A stretch of DNA of 64,000 nucleotides from Protula sp. h YS-2021 (Eukaryota > Annelida > Polychaeta > Sabellida > Serpulidae). Shown here in pieces: positions 11,172 through 22,915 of the stretch. Made by a program: the position numbers and the translations under genes. Each line of letters begins with the position of its first letter. Positions within the stretch are counted from its first letter, which is position 1. Under the pieces are notes generated by a model. The model saw nothing but the letters and a program-made list of their open reading frames with translations. It was not told where the DNA came from and did not search any database. Location of the stretch: NCBI GenBank assembly GCA_949752745.1, contig OX457027.1, positions 18,246,603-18,310,602 on the forward strand, read 5' to 3'.

Positions 11172-11456
11172 AAAACGCCTGTACAAAATGACCAGTTCAT
11201 ACACCACAACGGAAAATTGACCGCTGATCGGTCTTCACAACGAAGGCGCCTCTACAAAATGACCAGTTCATGCACCACAACGGACGATTGACCGCTGATC
11301 GGTCTTGACAACGAAGGCGCCTCTACAAAATGACCAGTTCATGCACCACAACGGACGATTGACCGCTGATCGGTCTTGACAACTAAGGCGCCTCTACAAA
11401 ATGACCAGTTCATGCACCACAACGGACGATTGACCGCTGATTGGTCTTCACAATGG
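11172..11456 (+). repeat. 71-bp satellite, four copies
   Basis: The phrase tctacaaaatgaccagttca repeats at 11251, 11322 and 11393, an exact 71-bp period, with a diverged first copy. Each unit contains gaccgctgatcggtc. Confidence 0.95.
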
Positions 11457-11479
11457 GCTTGGAATTCCTCTCGCTTGTT

Positions 11480-12440
11480 AGTCCCCCGCCGGGGGACTAT
11501 AGTTTTCGGGTTGTCTGTCCGTCTGTCCGTCTGTCCATCTGTCGACACCTTTTTTTGTTAACACACTCAAGCCTACAATTTTCCACCGATTGTTAAGATA
11601 TTGTATATATGGGTAGTACTGGAACGAACAAGGATCGGTATTGTAAATGAGCCATGTCGGCCCAAGGACATTGGCCCAGCTGAACTTCACAAATTTTCCC
11701 AATCCTTACTCAGTCGAATGAGTTTGTTAACACACTCAAGCCTACAATTCTAGATCGATTGTTGGAATATTTTAGATATAGGAAGTATTGGAACCAACAA
11801 AGGTCGGTATTGTAAATGAGCCATGTCGGCCCAAGGACATTGGCCCAGCTGAACTTCACAAATTTTCCCAATCCTTACTCAGTTGAATGAGTTTGTTAAC
11901 ACACTAAAGCCTACAATTCTAGATCGATTGTTGAAATCTTTTAGATATAGGAAGTATTGGAACGAACGAAAGTCCGTATTGTAAATGAGCCATGTCGGCC
12001 CAAGGACATTGGCCCAGCTGAACTTCACAAATTTTCCCAATCCTTACTCAGTTGAATGAGTTTGTTAACACACTAAAGCCTACAATTCTAGATCGATTGT
12101 TGAAATCTTTTAGATATAGGAAGTATTGGAACCAACAAAGGTCGGTATTGTAAATGAGCCCTGTCGGCCAAAGGACATTGGCCCAGCTGAACTTCAGAAA
12201 TTTTCACAACCCTTACATACTGGAATGAGTTTGCTAACACACTCAAGCCTACATTTTTGGAAACAATTGGCAAAATGTAATACTCATAGGTAGTATGGGT
12301 GGTAACAAGAATTTGTATTGTAAATGAGCCATGTTGGCCCAAGGAGATTGGCCCAGCTTGAATTTTAAAATTCACGAATATGATACGAAGGGTTGTAGTC
12401 CAACCTAACAAAATCAAATACTGGGATTGTACGGCGGAGG
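11480..12440 (-). mobile_element. Pearl-like element, family P3 (169-bp core repeats)
   Basis: It starts with the palindrome AGTCCCCCGCCGGGGGACT (11480-11498), then (ACRG)n on the minus strand (11513-11545), then five core repeats of exactly 169 bp (ttgttaacacact at 11555, 11724, 11893, 12062, 12231). The opposite arm was not found, so this end appears lost. The hairpin end is on the left, so the element is in minus orientation relative to P1. Confidence 0.75.
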
Positions 12441-12775
12441 AAATAGTCAGTTTCACTGACCTACTTGTTTCTGTTACAGTGAATCTGTCAACTCAGTGAC
12501 TTTACAAACTCACTGAATACTTCCAATGAGTGTCAACTCTGTATAATCATGATGTCTGCAGTGAATAAAATCCCCATTGAAATTTACTCTACGACAGTTG
12601 TAGCCTTATTATTTTAAAGTTTCTCGATATAACTTTAGCTAATTTAACGACTCTATTTCTCTTCAAAAACATGCTTAATTAGTCTGAAGAAATTGGCTTG
12701 TTAATTATTGTTAAGTTATTGTGAAGTATTTGAGTGGCATATTGGTAAGGTCGTTGTTTATTAACCACGCCATAT

Positions 12776-13006
12776 CAGGGTTGAGATTTCGCGGTCGCCC
12801 GGTCGCCCGTGGCGACCAACTTTTGGCTCGTGCGACCATCTTTTTCGAGTTGGTCGCCCGAGTGGCGACTAACTTTTTTTCTGAGTATTTTCAGGTAAAT
12901 TTTGCCATAATTGCGCCGGACGACTAACTTTTGTGCTGGGCGACTAACTTTTTATTGTTGGTCGCCCTCCTGGGCGACCAGAAAATTTTATGAAGTCTCA
13001 ACCCTG
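12776..13006. mobile_element. 231-bp MITE with CAGGGTTGAGA ends
   Basis: CAGGGTTGAGAT opens and AGTCTCAACCCTG closes the element. CATAT directly flanks both sides (12771-12775, 13007-13011). The inside is an array of inverted GGTCGCC/GGCGACC and cgactaactttt motifs. A TTTATT at 12951 would give an AATAAA for MTG2 on the minus strand. Non-coding. Confidence 0.75.
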
Positions 13007-13316
13007 CATATGATGTAAATTTCTGGCATGTCATTGCTTTTATCATAACAAACAATATTTTCTGAAAACTGCACCTTAACATCTTCAACAATTTCTCCTA
13101 ATTTGACAGATTCATTTGGAAACTTTAAAAACCCACTGTTTTGACAGATTCCCTGTAACTTGCAAAATCGACAGCACAGTGCCTATTCCGAGAACTCTCC
13201 CGCTGAAAGAAATCATCTTTCAGCGAACGTTTATGAACACTTCGTAAGCAGTGTGATGTCTCAGATGGAGGCAATATTAAGGCTTATTTTCCAGACTGCA
13301 CTACGCGCTGCCTATG

Positions 13317-13711
13317 TCACCGGTCTGTGTTGTTATATTTATCATACATCTCCCTTATATGTACCATCAAGTCTTCAATGTTATTCCCAAGCATGGCACT
13401 AACTGGAAAAAATCTCACATTATCGCTCTCAAAAGTGTCATCGTTTTTCAACTTTTCTCGCAGTTTCTTTAAGTTTTCCTTTGCTATTCGAAGGTCTGTC
13501 TTATTTGCTACCACAGCATGAGGTTTTTGAGACAATCCCTCTTCGTATTTTTCAAGCTCGTACCGAAGGGCATTGAACTGTATCCAGGGCTCGTCTACCG
13601 AAAGGTCAAGGACGTACAGGAGACATGAACAGCGGCGGATGTGACGTAAGAAATCGAACCCGATGCCACGGTTTAGATGTGCTCCACGAATGATCCCCGG
13701 TATGTCTGCCA
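13317..13711 (-). CDS. MTG2: MTG2 exon 6 (terminal)
   Basis: Acceptor gattttcag. It encodes [15 protein letters not shown] (G3), [18 protein letters not shown] (G4), FFPVSAMLG (G5 region) and ends [19 protein letters not shown] hexamers (AATAAA on the minus strand) at 12951 and 12757 are possible poly(A) signals. Confidence 0.95.
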
Positions 13712-16700
13712 CTGAAAATCACCATTTTTTCAATTACAAGGGGTGTAAATTATACCTATTTTTTTACCTGTTTCAAGTGTTCAAACCACTATTTCTTATC
13801 TTATTATTTTTATCTTTTTCCTGCATTTTGTTTTCGTGAAGAACAGACACCGATAATATTCCACACATTTTTACGATTTTTCTGCTTCGACAGTCAATAT
13901 GCTGCTTCACTAGTTCTGAGTTTTCAATGAACAAATCGTCTCCCCCTTCCTGTCCCAAAGAATGAATGAGAGACAAACGAAGGGGTGCAAATTTGGGGAT
14001 GGGTGGGGAGGGGGTAGGGCGTGGAACAGGGTGTGAAATTAACCTGCTACTTGCGTGTGGTCAGCGTAGTTCACAATCCCTACGTGCGGCTTCATGGTCG
14101 TGAACGGGTAGGCGGCCACTTTCGGTTTCGCTCTTGACATGGCTCGCAACAGCGTCGATTTGCCAGCGTTGGGAAAACCAACCTTAGCGCACCAAAAAAA
14201 ACAAGTTTGTCCAAGGACAAAGTCCCAGCTTACGAAAAGCAATAAGACCCATTCCAGCGTGCATGAGCGAAGGAATTTCCCTGAAATATCGGGCTTCAAA
14301 AGATGAGACGGCAAAGAGCTAGCTCAATAATTAATTTAGCACCGGACCAGAACATAGACCGATAAATGCATACAAAGATTTCTTTACGTGAAAAATGGGG
14401 AACAGATTTTTTGTATCTCTGGTAGACTGGATAGTCTGCCATAGATACCTTCAAACAACGCTCGCATTTCGGACCAGTGCGCATATTTATGTAACTTGCC
14501 TCGATGCGCGGTTCTTATTCAGACAAGTACGCATGTTTATTTAATTTGCGTTGATGCGCGGCTCTCATTTTGGAACCGTGCACATGTTCATTTAACTTAA
14601 TAAAGATTAATGCGCGGTTCTTATTCCAGACCAATGCGCATGTTTATTTTACTTTCGTTGATGAGCGGTACTTATTTTGGACAAGTGCACAAGTTTCCTT
14701 AGGTTGTCTTGATACGCGGTTCGCATTTCGGAAGAGTTTCCATGTTTATCTAACTTGCACGGTGCGCATGTTTATTAAACTTGCGTTGAGGCGCGGTTCG
14801 AATATCGGACCAGTGCGCATGTTTATTTAACTTGCATTGATGCGCGGTGCTTATTCTGGACCAGTACAAATGTTTATTTAACTTGCGTTGGAGCGTGGTT
14901 CACATTTCGAACCACTCCACACGTTTATTTAAGTGGCGTTGATGCGCGGTTCGAATTTCGGACCAGTGCGCATGTTTATTTAACTTGCGTTGATGCGCGG
15001 TGCTTATTTTGGACCAGTGCACATGTTTATTTAACTTGCGCTGATGTGCGGTTGGCATTTCGGACCAGCGCCCGTGTTTTTTTACCTTGTGTTGATGTGC
15101 GGTTCTTATTTCGGATCAGTGCGCATGTTTATTTTACTTGCGTTGATGAGCGGTACTTATTTTGGACAAGTGTACAAGTTTCCTTAGGTTGCCTTGATGC
15201 GCGGTTCGCATTTCGGAAGAGTTTGCATGTTTATCTATCTTGCGTTGATGCACGGTGCTTATTTTGGACGTGTGCATATGTTAATCTAACTTGCGTTGGT
15301 GCGCGGTTTGCATTTTGGACCAGTGCGCATGTTTATTCAACTTGCGTTGATGAGCAGTTCGAATTTCGAACCAGTGCGCATGTTTATTTAACTTGCGGTG
15401 ATGCGCGGTGCTTATTTTGAACCAGTGCAAATATTTATTTAACTTCCGTTGGCGCGTGGTTCGTATTTCGAACCACTGCGCATATTTATTTAACGTGTGT
15501 CGATGTGCGGTTCTTATTTCAGGCCAATGCGCATATTTCTTTAATTTGAGTTGATGCGCGGTTCTTATTCTGGACCAGTGCGCATGTTTATTTAAGTTGC
15601 GTTGATACGCAGTTCTTATTTTGAATAGTGCGCACGTTATTTAACTTGCGTTAATGCGCAGTTCGGTTCGCATTTCTAACCAGTGCGCATGTTTATTTAA
15701 CTTGCGTTAATGCTCGGTTCCCATTTCTGACCAGTGTGTTTGTTTATTTAGCTTGCGTTAATGAACGTTTCGCATTTTCCACCAGTGCGCACGTTTATTT
15801 AACTTGTGTTGATGCGTGGTTCGCATTTTGGACCAGTGCGCATATTTATTTAACTTGTGTTGGTGCTCGGTACTTATTTTAGAGCAGTGCAAATGTGTAT
15901 TTAACTTGCGCTGAGGAGCGGTTCGGAATTCGGACCAGTGTACCTGTTTCTTTAGGTTGCGTTCATGCGACGTTCGCATTTCGGACCAGTGCGTAGGTCA
16001 CTTAAATTGCGTTGACACGCGAATTGCATTTCGGACTAGAACGCACGTTTATTTCAGTCCCGTCGATGCCCGACTCTTATGTCTATTCAACTTGCGTCGA
16101 TTCGTGGTTCTTTCTTCGGACCACTGCGAATGTTTATTTAACTTGCGTTGATGCGAGGTTCTCATTTCAGACCACTGCGCATGTCTATTCAACTTTCGCC
16201 AATGTGTGGTTCTTTTTTCGGACAAGTTTGTTTAACTTGCGTTGATGTGCGGTGCTTATTTTGGACCGGATCGCATGTTTATTTAACATCCGTCGATGCG
16301 CGGTTCGCATTTCCAACCATTGCCCATGTTTATTTAACTTGCGTTGATGCGTGGTTCTCATTTCAGACCAGTGCGCATGTTTCTTTGGGTAGCGCTGATG
16401 CGCGGTTCTTTTTTTCGGACCAGTGTGCATATTTATTTAACTTGCGTTGATGCGCGGTTCGCATTTCGGACCAGTGCGCATGTTTCTTTAGGTTGCGTTG
16501 ATGCTCGATCCCCATTTCGGACCACTGCGCATGTCTATTCAATTTGCGTCGACGCGTAGTTCTTTTTTCGGACCATTGCGCATGTTTATTTAACTTGCGT
16601 TGATGCGCGGTGCTTATTTTGGACCAGTTTGCATGTTTATCTTCCGTCAATGGTTCACATTTCGGACCAATGCGAATGTTTATTTAACTTGCGTCGATGT

Positions 16701-19700
16701 GCGGTTGTTAAATCTGACTACTGCGCAAGTTCATTTAACTTGCGTTTATGCGCTGCAGGAGAAGATTCATTTATTTTTTTTTTAAATTCCGAAAAAAATT
16801 CAAAAGTTTTCCAATTCACTCAAAAAGCACAAGCCGTATGCATGACCCCCTAAAGTCGGCTTGTATCAAAAATAAATGAAATCTGATAAAAACAGTAGGA
16901 GGAAATGCATTTTGAAGTTTTTTTATTCAAAAATTCACCAAAAATTCTGATCGACTCGAAAAGCACAGGCCGTATTCACGACACCCTAAGCATGCCACAG
17001 CCCCAAAATAAATGATGTCTGATCAAAACTGCAGGAGAAGATGCATTTTGAGGTATTTTCATCAAAAATTCCCTATCGAAATCAAGAATTCTCAAGTCGA
17101 GTCAAATAGCACAAGCCGTATGCCCGACCCACCTAAGGATGCCTCATACCAAAAATAAATGAAATCGGATTAAAACTGTAGGAGGAAATGCATTTGAAGT
17201 TTTTCTTCAAAAATTCCCTAAAAATACAGAAATTATCGGATCGACTAAAAAGCGCAAGCCGTATGCTCAACCCCTTAGGGATGCCTCAAACCAAAAAAAA
17301 AAAAAAAGGGAGAGAGAAAGATCAAAACTGTAGGGGAAAATGCATTTTGAAGTTTTTTTCTTCAAAAGCTCCCTAAAAATACAAAAATTGTCCGATCGAC
17401 TAAAAAGCACAAGCCGTATGCACGACCTTTTAGGGTCATCGGATCTTTGAGAGGTTTCGGATCAAAAATGTAGGACGAGATACATTTTAAATTTTTTTTC
17501 TTCAAAAATTCCCCAATTCAAAAATCACCCGATCGACTAGAAAAGCACACGCCGTATGCACGACCCTTTAGGGGTGCCTCATACCACAAATAAATCACAC
17601 CCGGTCAAAAATGTAGGAGGAGACACATTTTAAAATTTTTTCTTTAAAAATTCCCCAAAAATTCAAAAATCACCCGATCGACTAAAAAAGCACAAGCCAT
17701 ATGCACGACTCCTTAGGGATGCCTCACACCAACAATAAATGACATCGAATCAAAATTGTAGGAGTAGATGCATTTTGAATTATTTTCTAAATTTTTGCTT
17801 AAAAAATTCCCCAAAAATACAAAAATTGCCCGATCGACTAAAAAAGCACAAGCCGTATGCACGACACTTTAGGGGTGCCTCATACCAAAAATAAATCACA
17901 CCCGGTCAAAAATGTAGGAGGAGATACATTTTAAAATTTTTTCTTTAAAAATTCGCCAAATTCAAAAATCACCCGATCGACTAGAAAAGCACAAGCCGTA
18001 TGCACGACCCCTTAGGGATGCCTCACACCAAAAATAAATGACATCGGATCAAAATTGTAGGAGGAGATGCATTTTGAACCAAAGTTTACTAAATAAACAA
18101 CTAACTAACTAACTAACTAACGGACACCACCCGCAAACCGATAGGAATACCCCAGCTTACGTGTAACGTAAGCTGGGCTAAAAAAACAATGTGCACAAAA
18201 TTAAACCTTTCCTCTGTAAGTGAGGACGAGAAACAACAAGAATGCAAGGCAGAACATCTCACCTTCCTGTATATCATAATAAGTAACAATATGCGAACAA
18301 AACCGCACTGTTTGCATTCGGGTAACTGCATTTCCATGTATCTAAGCGCCGTTGCAAGTTGAAGAAAAACCTACCAGTCCTACGTGGGCGATGACGCTGA
18401 GCTCGACCCTCAGTTCGCGCAACTCTCCCGCCGCTCCCTCTTCGTATGTCTTCGGCGCGCGCACGGCGTTGCTAAGGAAGAACGCGTTTCCATGGCCACC
18501 GGCACCGCCCCTAGCAGCCAGATAAATATCACCTTCTTTCTTCAGATCATATAGTATCACGCCTTCCTCATTTTTTATCAATGTTCCTACAGGAACCTGA
18601 AACAAGAGATTTAATCCAGTTTTCAGCTTTATTTTTCCGTCTTTCTTCGTTTTTATTGCTATTTTTATGTTGTTGCTTTTTTCAGTAAATAGTAATCATT
18701 TAATACAGCACTCTCTGATAAAAGCCGAAAACAACCGATCGCACTTAGCAAAATAATATTTATTTAAGTGCTTTATTATTTTATTTATTTATTCCATTGA
18801 CCATTGACCAGAGGGCTTTGCTGCCTGAAACGATGGTGTACTTATGTCGCTCAAAAAAGTATTCAAAAGAACCAACAATTCGATATTTAGCTGTTTATTT
18901 TTTCTTTCATTTTTTTTTAATTCTTTTATACCAGGCAACTGATATGCTACAGTAAGACTTCGACCTTGTTGACGATGTCGGTCGGTCGTGTGTTAGCGAC
19001 CTGTACGGACTGACCTTCACTTTGCTCACCGTGGGTGTTGGTCAAGTATTCACGACCTATAGGGACTGACTTTCACCTTGTTGACTGCGCGGTTAAGTCA
19101 TGTGTTAACGACCTGTAGGCACTGACCTTCACCTTGTCGACGGCGAGGGTCGGTTATGTCTTAACGCCCTGTGGACTGACCTTCACCTTGTTGTCGGCAT
19201 GGGTCGGTCATTTGTTAACGACCTGTAGGCACTGACCTTCACCTTGTTGACGGCTTTGGGTCCATAATGTGCTAACGACCGTGACCTGTAGGCACTCACC
19301 TCGTACACGGCGTGTTTGGCGTTCTTGCCGTGCCTGTGTGTGCTTCTGCCTGACACCCCCGCCCCGGCCCGCATGACCGCTGGCAGGTGGCTCAGCGAGT
19401 TGACACGTGTGGCAGCTGAAATACGTCAAGATTCCACACAAAAATCCTACCTTAACACAAAAATGAATTTGCAGCTTGTGTGCCTATAGAAGGAAAAGGA
19501 AATACATTTTAAACACCAGTGGTGATATTACACTTTAACGAAGACGTTTTACTTTATTTATTTATTTATTTTCATTTTCTTTACTTGTTTTTCCAAAGAC
19601 GAATTTTCCCAGACTAAATTCACGTTTTCCGCCGAAAACAAACATGCATCGGTATTTAAAAGTAGTACAGAAAAACTCTGGAACAATCCCATGAGGTCGA

Positions 19701-20429
19701 CTCTGTCTGATGACCTCAGATGCTCAGAGAAGAATTCCCTTTTGACAAATTTAACAAACCACTAACACAGTAGAGGCGTTCTTATTACATACACACAAAA
19801 TATATTGGGTCGTCACAAATACGTCACAATAAATAATTGTGCTCTGTACAGGTATCTGACGAATGTGACCAATTTGTGACAAAATACTGATGGATTTTAT
19901 AAACAATCCCACAGTTGTTCACAGACTTAAGCACACTCTTTATGCTCTGGCAGACTGAAGCTTGCACCAAATCAAGCAAAGAAGAATTTTAAAATAGACC
20001 TTTGAAGATGACGTGACCGCCATTGCCGCCATCACCGCCATCGGGGCCCGCCATCTCATTGGCGAACAGGTGGAGGAAGGAGACGCAGCCATCGCCCCCT
20101 CTCCCACCCTCAACACTTACTTTCTTGTAATCTACAAATTTCCTAGTCTGAAAACAAAATACACGGCACAAATCAATATCACATTTGCTATTTGTGACTC
20201 ACAAAGATTATAACACGGCTGAGCATGTAAATGGGCTAGAAATGATAGCTAAATCGCCTTGTTCTCCAACGGCTATAAAACACCCTGGACAGGTCACCGT
20301 GTCGAACGCAAAAAAACCTTTGTGACGAAGCCAAAGAAATTCAAGCCACAGGCCGCTAACAACACATAAATAATCTCCGTTTTTTTTGTTTTTGTTTTTA
20401 ATTTTTTCTTTGGTTTTTTTTTTGTGTGT

Positions 20430-20468
<39 letters not shown>

Positions 20469-20675
20469 TTTTTTTTTGGGGGGGGGAGGGGGTGACTAAT
20501 CCGTGACATCATTTTACGAGAATGATAACGACCTACTTACGTAGGTTCTTGCGGAGCGCAGCTTCGTTGGTTTCACGGGTTTGGCTGTGCAGTAACACCG
20601 CGTAATAACAGAGCCAAGATTACAAACGGCCAGTCTCCTGCCATTAAACCGCGAGACCAACACCGACTGCAGCAT
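13317..20675 (-). CDS. MTG2: Mitochondrial ribosome-associated GTPase 2 (Obg family), complete, six exons, 384 aa
   Basis: MTG2/GTPBP5 is an Obg-type GTPase that helps mature the mitochondrial large ribosomal subunit. Exons in transcript order: 20541-20675, 20000-20147, 19300-19415, 18375-18596, 14044-14182, 13317-13711. All have GT-AG borders and the frame is continuous (1155 nt). Residues 1-45 are Arg/Ser-rich with no acidic residue, a typical mitochondrial presequence. The glycine-rich Obg fold follows ([55 protein letters not shown]). The GTPase motifs are GFPNAGKS at 209-216, PFTT at 233-236, DIPG at 256-259 and NKTD at 323-326. The pattern [20 protein letters not shown] and the length point to MTG2 (human ~406 aa) rather than GTPBP10. 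Introns carry a 62-bp minisatellite and a 4-kb repeat element. Confidence 0.95.
14044..14182 (-). CDS. MTG2: MTG2 exon 5 (P-loop exon)
   Basis: Acceptor gcgctaag, donor GTAGCAG|gttaat. It encodes [19 protein letters not shown] and [17 protein letters not shown], motifs G1 and G2. The acceptor lies 18 bp from the border of a large repeat element. Confidence 0.95.
14467..16760 (+). repeat. 51-bp satellite, about 45 copies
   Basis: The unit is ccagtgcgcatgtttattta + acttgcgttgatgcgcggtt + cgcatttcgga, with exact 51-bp spacing where conserved (e.g. 15013 to 15064). Because 51 is divisible by 3, open frames of a 17-residue repeat ([17 protein letters not shown]) appear by chance on + and others on -. 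Confidence 0.95.
16776..18085 (+). repeat. ~140-157-bp tandem repeats, about nine copies
   Basis: Each unit has aaaaagcacaagccgtatgc, gacccttaggg, aataaatgacatc and GATCAAAATTGTAGGAGGAG followed by atgcattttgaa. The last phrase also ends the repeats at 33-35 kb, 46 kb and 48-51 kb. Confidence 0.9.
18375..18596 (-). CDS. MTG2: MTG2 exon 4 (Obg fold end)
   Basis: Acceptor gtttcag, donor GGACTG|gtaggt, 74 codons in phase 0. It encodes [44 protein letters not shown] and [10 protein letters not shown], leading into the P-loop of exon 5. Confidence 0.95.
18958..19299 (-). repeat. ~62-bp minisatellite next to the MTG2 exon 3 donor
   Basis: About five units on the minus strand, each with AAGGTGAAGGTCAGTGCC and tacaggtcgttaac. 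The first unit is contiguous with the authentic donor GAG|gtgagtgcctacaggtc, so the array looks like an amplified 5' splice-site region. Confidence 0.85.
19300..19415 (-). CDS. MTG2: MTG2 exon 3
   Basis: Acceptor atttcag, donor TACGAG|gtgagt. It encodes [16 protein letters not shown] and [11 protein letters not shown], the variable middle of the Obg fold. Its donor is followed at once by a minisatellite of donor-like sequences. Confidence 0.9.
20000..20147 (-). CDS. MTG2: MTG2 exon 2 (Obg fold start)
   Basis: Acceptor ttttcag, donor CAAAG|gtctat. It encodes [19 protein letters not shown] and [18 protein letters not shown], the glycine-rich Obg signature. Confidence 0.95.
20421..20467 (+). 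repeat. (TG)n microsatellite
   Basis: A TG dinucleotide run in MTG2 intron 1, flanked by T-rich and G-rich tracts. Confidence 0.95.
20541..20675 (-). CDS. MTG2: MTG2 exon 1 with mitochondrial presequence
   Basis: ATG at 20673-20675 begins [15 protein letters not shown], then [20 protein letters not shown]. It ends at ACCTAC|gtaagt in phase 0, matching exon 2. This is a small exon found by looking for an in-phase donor upstream of the Obg fold. The absence of Asp/Glu and the many Arg residues support mitochondrial import. Confidence 0.85.
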
Positions 20676-21215
20676 CGCCACTGCAACAGCCCAATTCTAC
20701 TTTTATTTTCATTACACTTCAGGTAAGATTTTCTGAAGGAAGATTTTAAGAACAGCGCCAATACAACCCAAGAAAAAAATTTAGCGTTCAACATACACAG
20801 GAAATACCACAACTGTGTGTATTCGGTTGTCATGTCAGACGCGTAATTTGGTGGGGGGGGGGGGGGGGAGGGGCTCGATTACTTTTAATCTGAATCCCGG
20901 ACATTGCGTTCAGCAACTGTTTATCCGAGGACGACCCACACTTTTTCGTAAATCTAGAGAACGAAGCCACATTCCACCCCGAAATATCTTAAGAGCATAA
21001 CTTAAGAAAACGGGTAATTAATCATATCATCATTTATATGAAGTGGGTCCAGCGGTCCGGTCTGAACTCATCCGGAACGCTCAAAACACACTATTATTCA
21101 AATAAGCATATATAAAGCAAATAAGAATTCATTTATTTTTTGTCATGGGCGAAATAGGGCACTATAGGCAAAATTAGCCTATTCTGGAATAGATTTACTA
21201 TAACTGTTTAGCAAA
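20676..21215. other. Upstream region of MTG2
   Basis: Probable promoter/5' UTR side of MTG2 (minus strand). No clear TATA box. A G run occurs at about 20851-20873. No other gene seen. Confidence 0.4.
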
Positions 21216-21300
21216 CTAGAAAGTCTGTTTTTGCTAAAGCTCAAAAACGGATATGTCTCCCCCAGCACCACAGTCTGCCAAAGGGACACGCTTCTAGCTT
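21216..21300 (+). mobile_element. Left end of a family P1 pearl-like element (copy c, truncated)
   Basis: ttttgctaaagctcaaaaac and ggATATGTCTCCCCC match the left ends at 4654 and 8345. No cores, ACRG tract or hairpin end follow. Confidence 0.6.
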
Positions 21301-21469
21301 GAAACAATTCTAAATTATGTAACAAATCTAAAAAAATCACCAAAAGTTGAAAAATGGCCGGATATGTAAAAAAATATATGTACATTATTTGTATGTCATA
21401 GGCAACCCGTGTGTAAACTTTGTTTGGGATCGCCCTGCTCATTATTGAGAAATCGCTGCTGATAGACGA

Positions 21470-22915
21470 AGATACACTGGAATGCGTATGACGTAATTAC
21501 GTAAAAATCTTGTGTGCGAAATTTCTCTGCCGCTGAACATTGGAGAAAGTTCAAACTTGGTGCGATTGTTGCGTCCGTCATCACGTGAAATATGTATATA
21601 CAGGGGCCCCTCGTTAATTCGTACTCCTCGGGACCAAGGGAAAAAGTGCGAATTAACCGAGGGTACCAATTAACCGGGGGTCAATATTTTCGAATGGACA
21701 AAAATAACAATAAACCTTCAAGCCTTGTGTGCTTTCGAGCAGGCTCAAATTGGCTGGTTTCAACACCATTGATTATTTTATCCTTATTCTTTATCCATGA
21801 AGCAAGTGTATTTTATGTACTCCGTACTCCGTCATTATTTCAGTTCTGGTTGTTTGAGCCATTCGTGATTTGCTTTAACACATTGAACTTAAGGTTCATT
21901 GTGTAATCATTGTGTTTTCGTTTTGATGCCATTTTGCAAGTTGAAATGCATGACCATTGTTCACAATTTATATACACTTCGGAGCGCGAAGTGTCCACAG
22001 AAGACAAACGGCATCTTAAGCTGCTGCATAGTACGTGACAGACGATGCTCCGGATTTGTGGCCAGTGAAAACGCTGTGCACACTAAGACACTCAGTGTAT
22101 TGAGAACACCATGTCAATCATAATCCCTAAACCCCATCATTACTGGCCCACAATGCGCATTATGCAACCCCTTCATCTCGCTACACATGATGCCTGAGTA
22201 ACGTGTTGTTTTAACTGTGTGGCATGCCTAATCTGTATGGCTCTTCATTGTTAAAAGACCAGAATAGAAAAAATTGAGGGTAAATTTTGGGACGAATTAT
22301 CGTATTTTGAATACGATCTTGTGTGCAAAATATCTCGAGAACGAAATGTCAGATCGACTTCAAACTTGACTTTTTCATTCCTTGGGTACGTCGAACGGTT
22401 CTATCAACTTTTGATGCGCGTTATATTATTAGGGAAGGTGAATGACGTCATAACGTAAAAATCGTATATGCGAGATTTATCGTCCGCTAAACATGACAGA
22501 AAGTTCAAACTTGGTGGGTTTGTTGCTTGGTGGGTCCGAAAGATTCTGTCAAATTTTATCGCGAGTACAAGGAGTGGGTGCGGCGTATGACGTCATCACG
22601 TAAAATAATGACATGAGTTGGATAAGATCTGGTGTAAAAAGTATCTTGATAACGGAAAGTCGTATTCACTTCAAATTTTCTATGGGTGTTCCTTTGGTCA
22701 GCCGGATGGTTCTATCAACTTTTGTAGGGTGTAGAAATTAAGAAAGGCGTATGACGTCATCACGTTGAAATGTTATATGTGTACATTTCTCAGCCGCTGA
22801 ACATCGGATAAAGTTGAATCTTGGTGGGAATGTTGCTTGGTAGGTCCGAAAGGTTCTGTCAAATGTACCCGAGCGTCATTGGGTAAAAATGTCTTGATAG
22901 CGGAAAATCGGATCG
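21470..22915 (+). repeat. ~165-bp degenerate tandem repeats with CRE palindromes, interrupted near 21600-22250
   Basis: Units share gcgtatgacgtcatcacgt, ccgctgaacat, gaaagttcaaacttggtggg and gtccgaaaggttctgtcaaa. TGACGTCAT occurs at about 22444, 22591 and 22753. A stretch beginning TACAGGGGCCCCTCGTTAAT at 21599 resembles a pogo/Tigger-type end inserted in the array; its right end was not found. Confidence 0.7.

Larger units (their letters stand above)
14200..18177 (+). mobile_element. CCAGC-class tandem-repeat element (~4 kb) in MTG2 intron 4
   Basis: The left end reads ACAAGTTTGTCCAAGGACA (hairpin TGTCC-A-AGGACA), then CCCAGCTTACG. The right end is the hairpin CCCAGCTTACG tgtaa CGTAAGCTGGG at 18151-18177. 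Between them are ~250 bp of unique left sequence, a 51-bp satellite (14467-16760), ~150-bp repeats (16776-18085) and a short ACTA run. The unique left sequence recurs at 47936, where a shorter 51-bp array follows, so this is a family. Non-coding; Helentron-like affiliation is inference. Confidence 0.75.

Noticed and set aside
14570..16785. Many 60-124-codon frames with Cys-rich repeats
   Set aside because: Frames of a 51-bp (17-codon) satellite. They appear on both strands and break wherever a unit has an indel.
21599..22123. Full pogo/Tigger-type transposon
   Set aside because: Only a suggestive left end (CAGGGGCCCCTCG) is present. No matching right end or transposase domain found, so it is only mentioned within the repeat entry.
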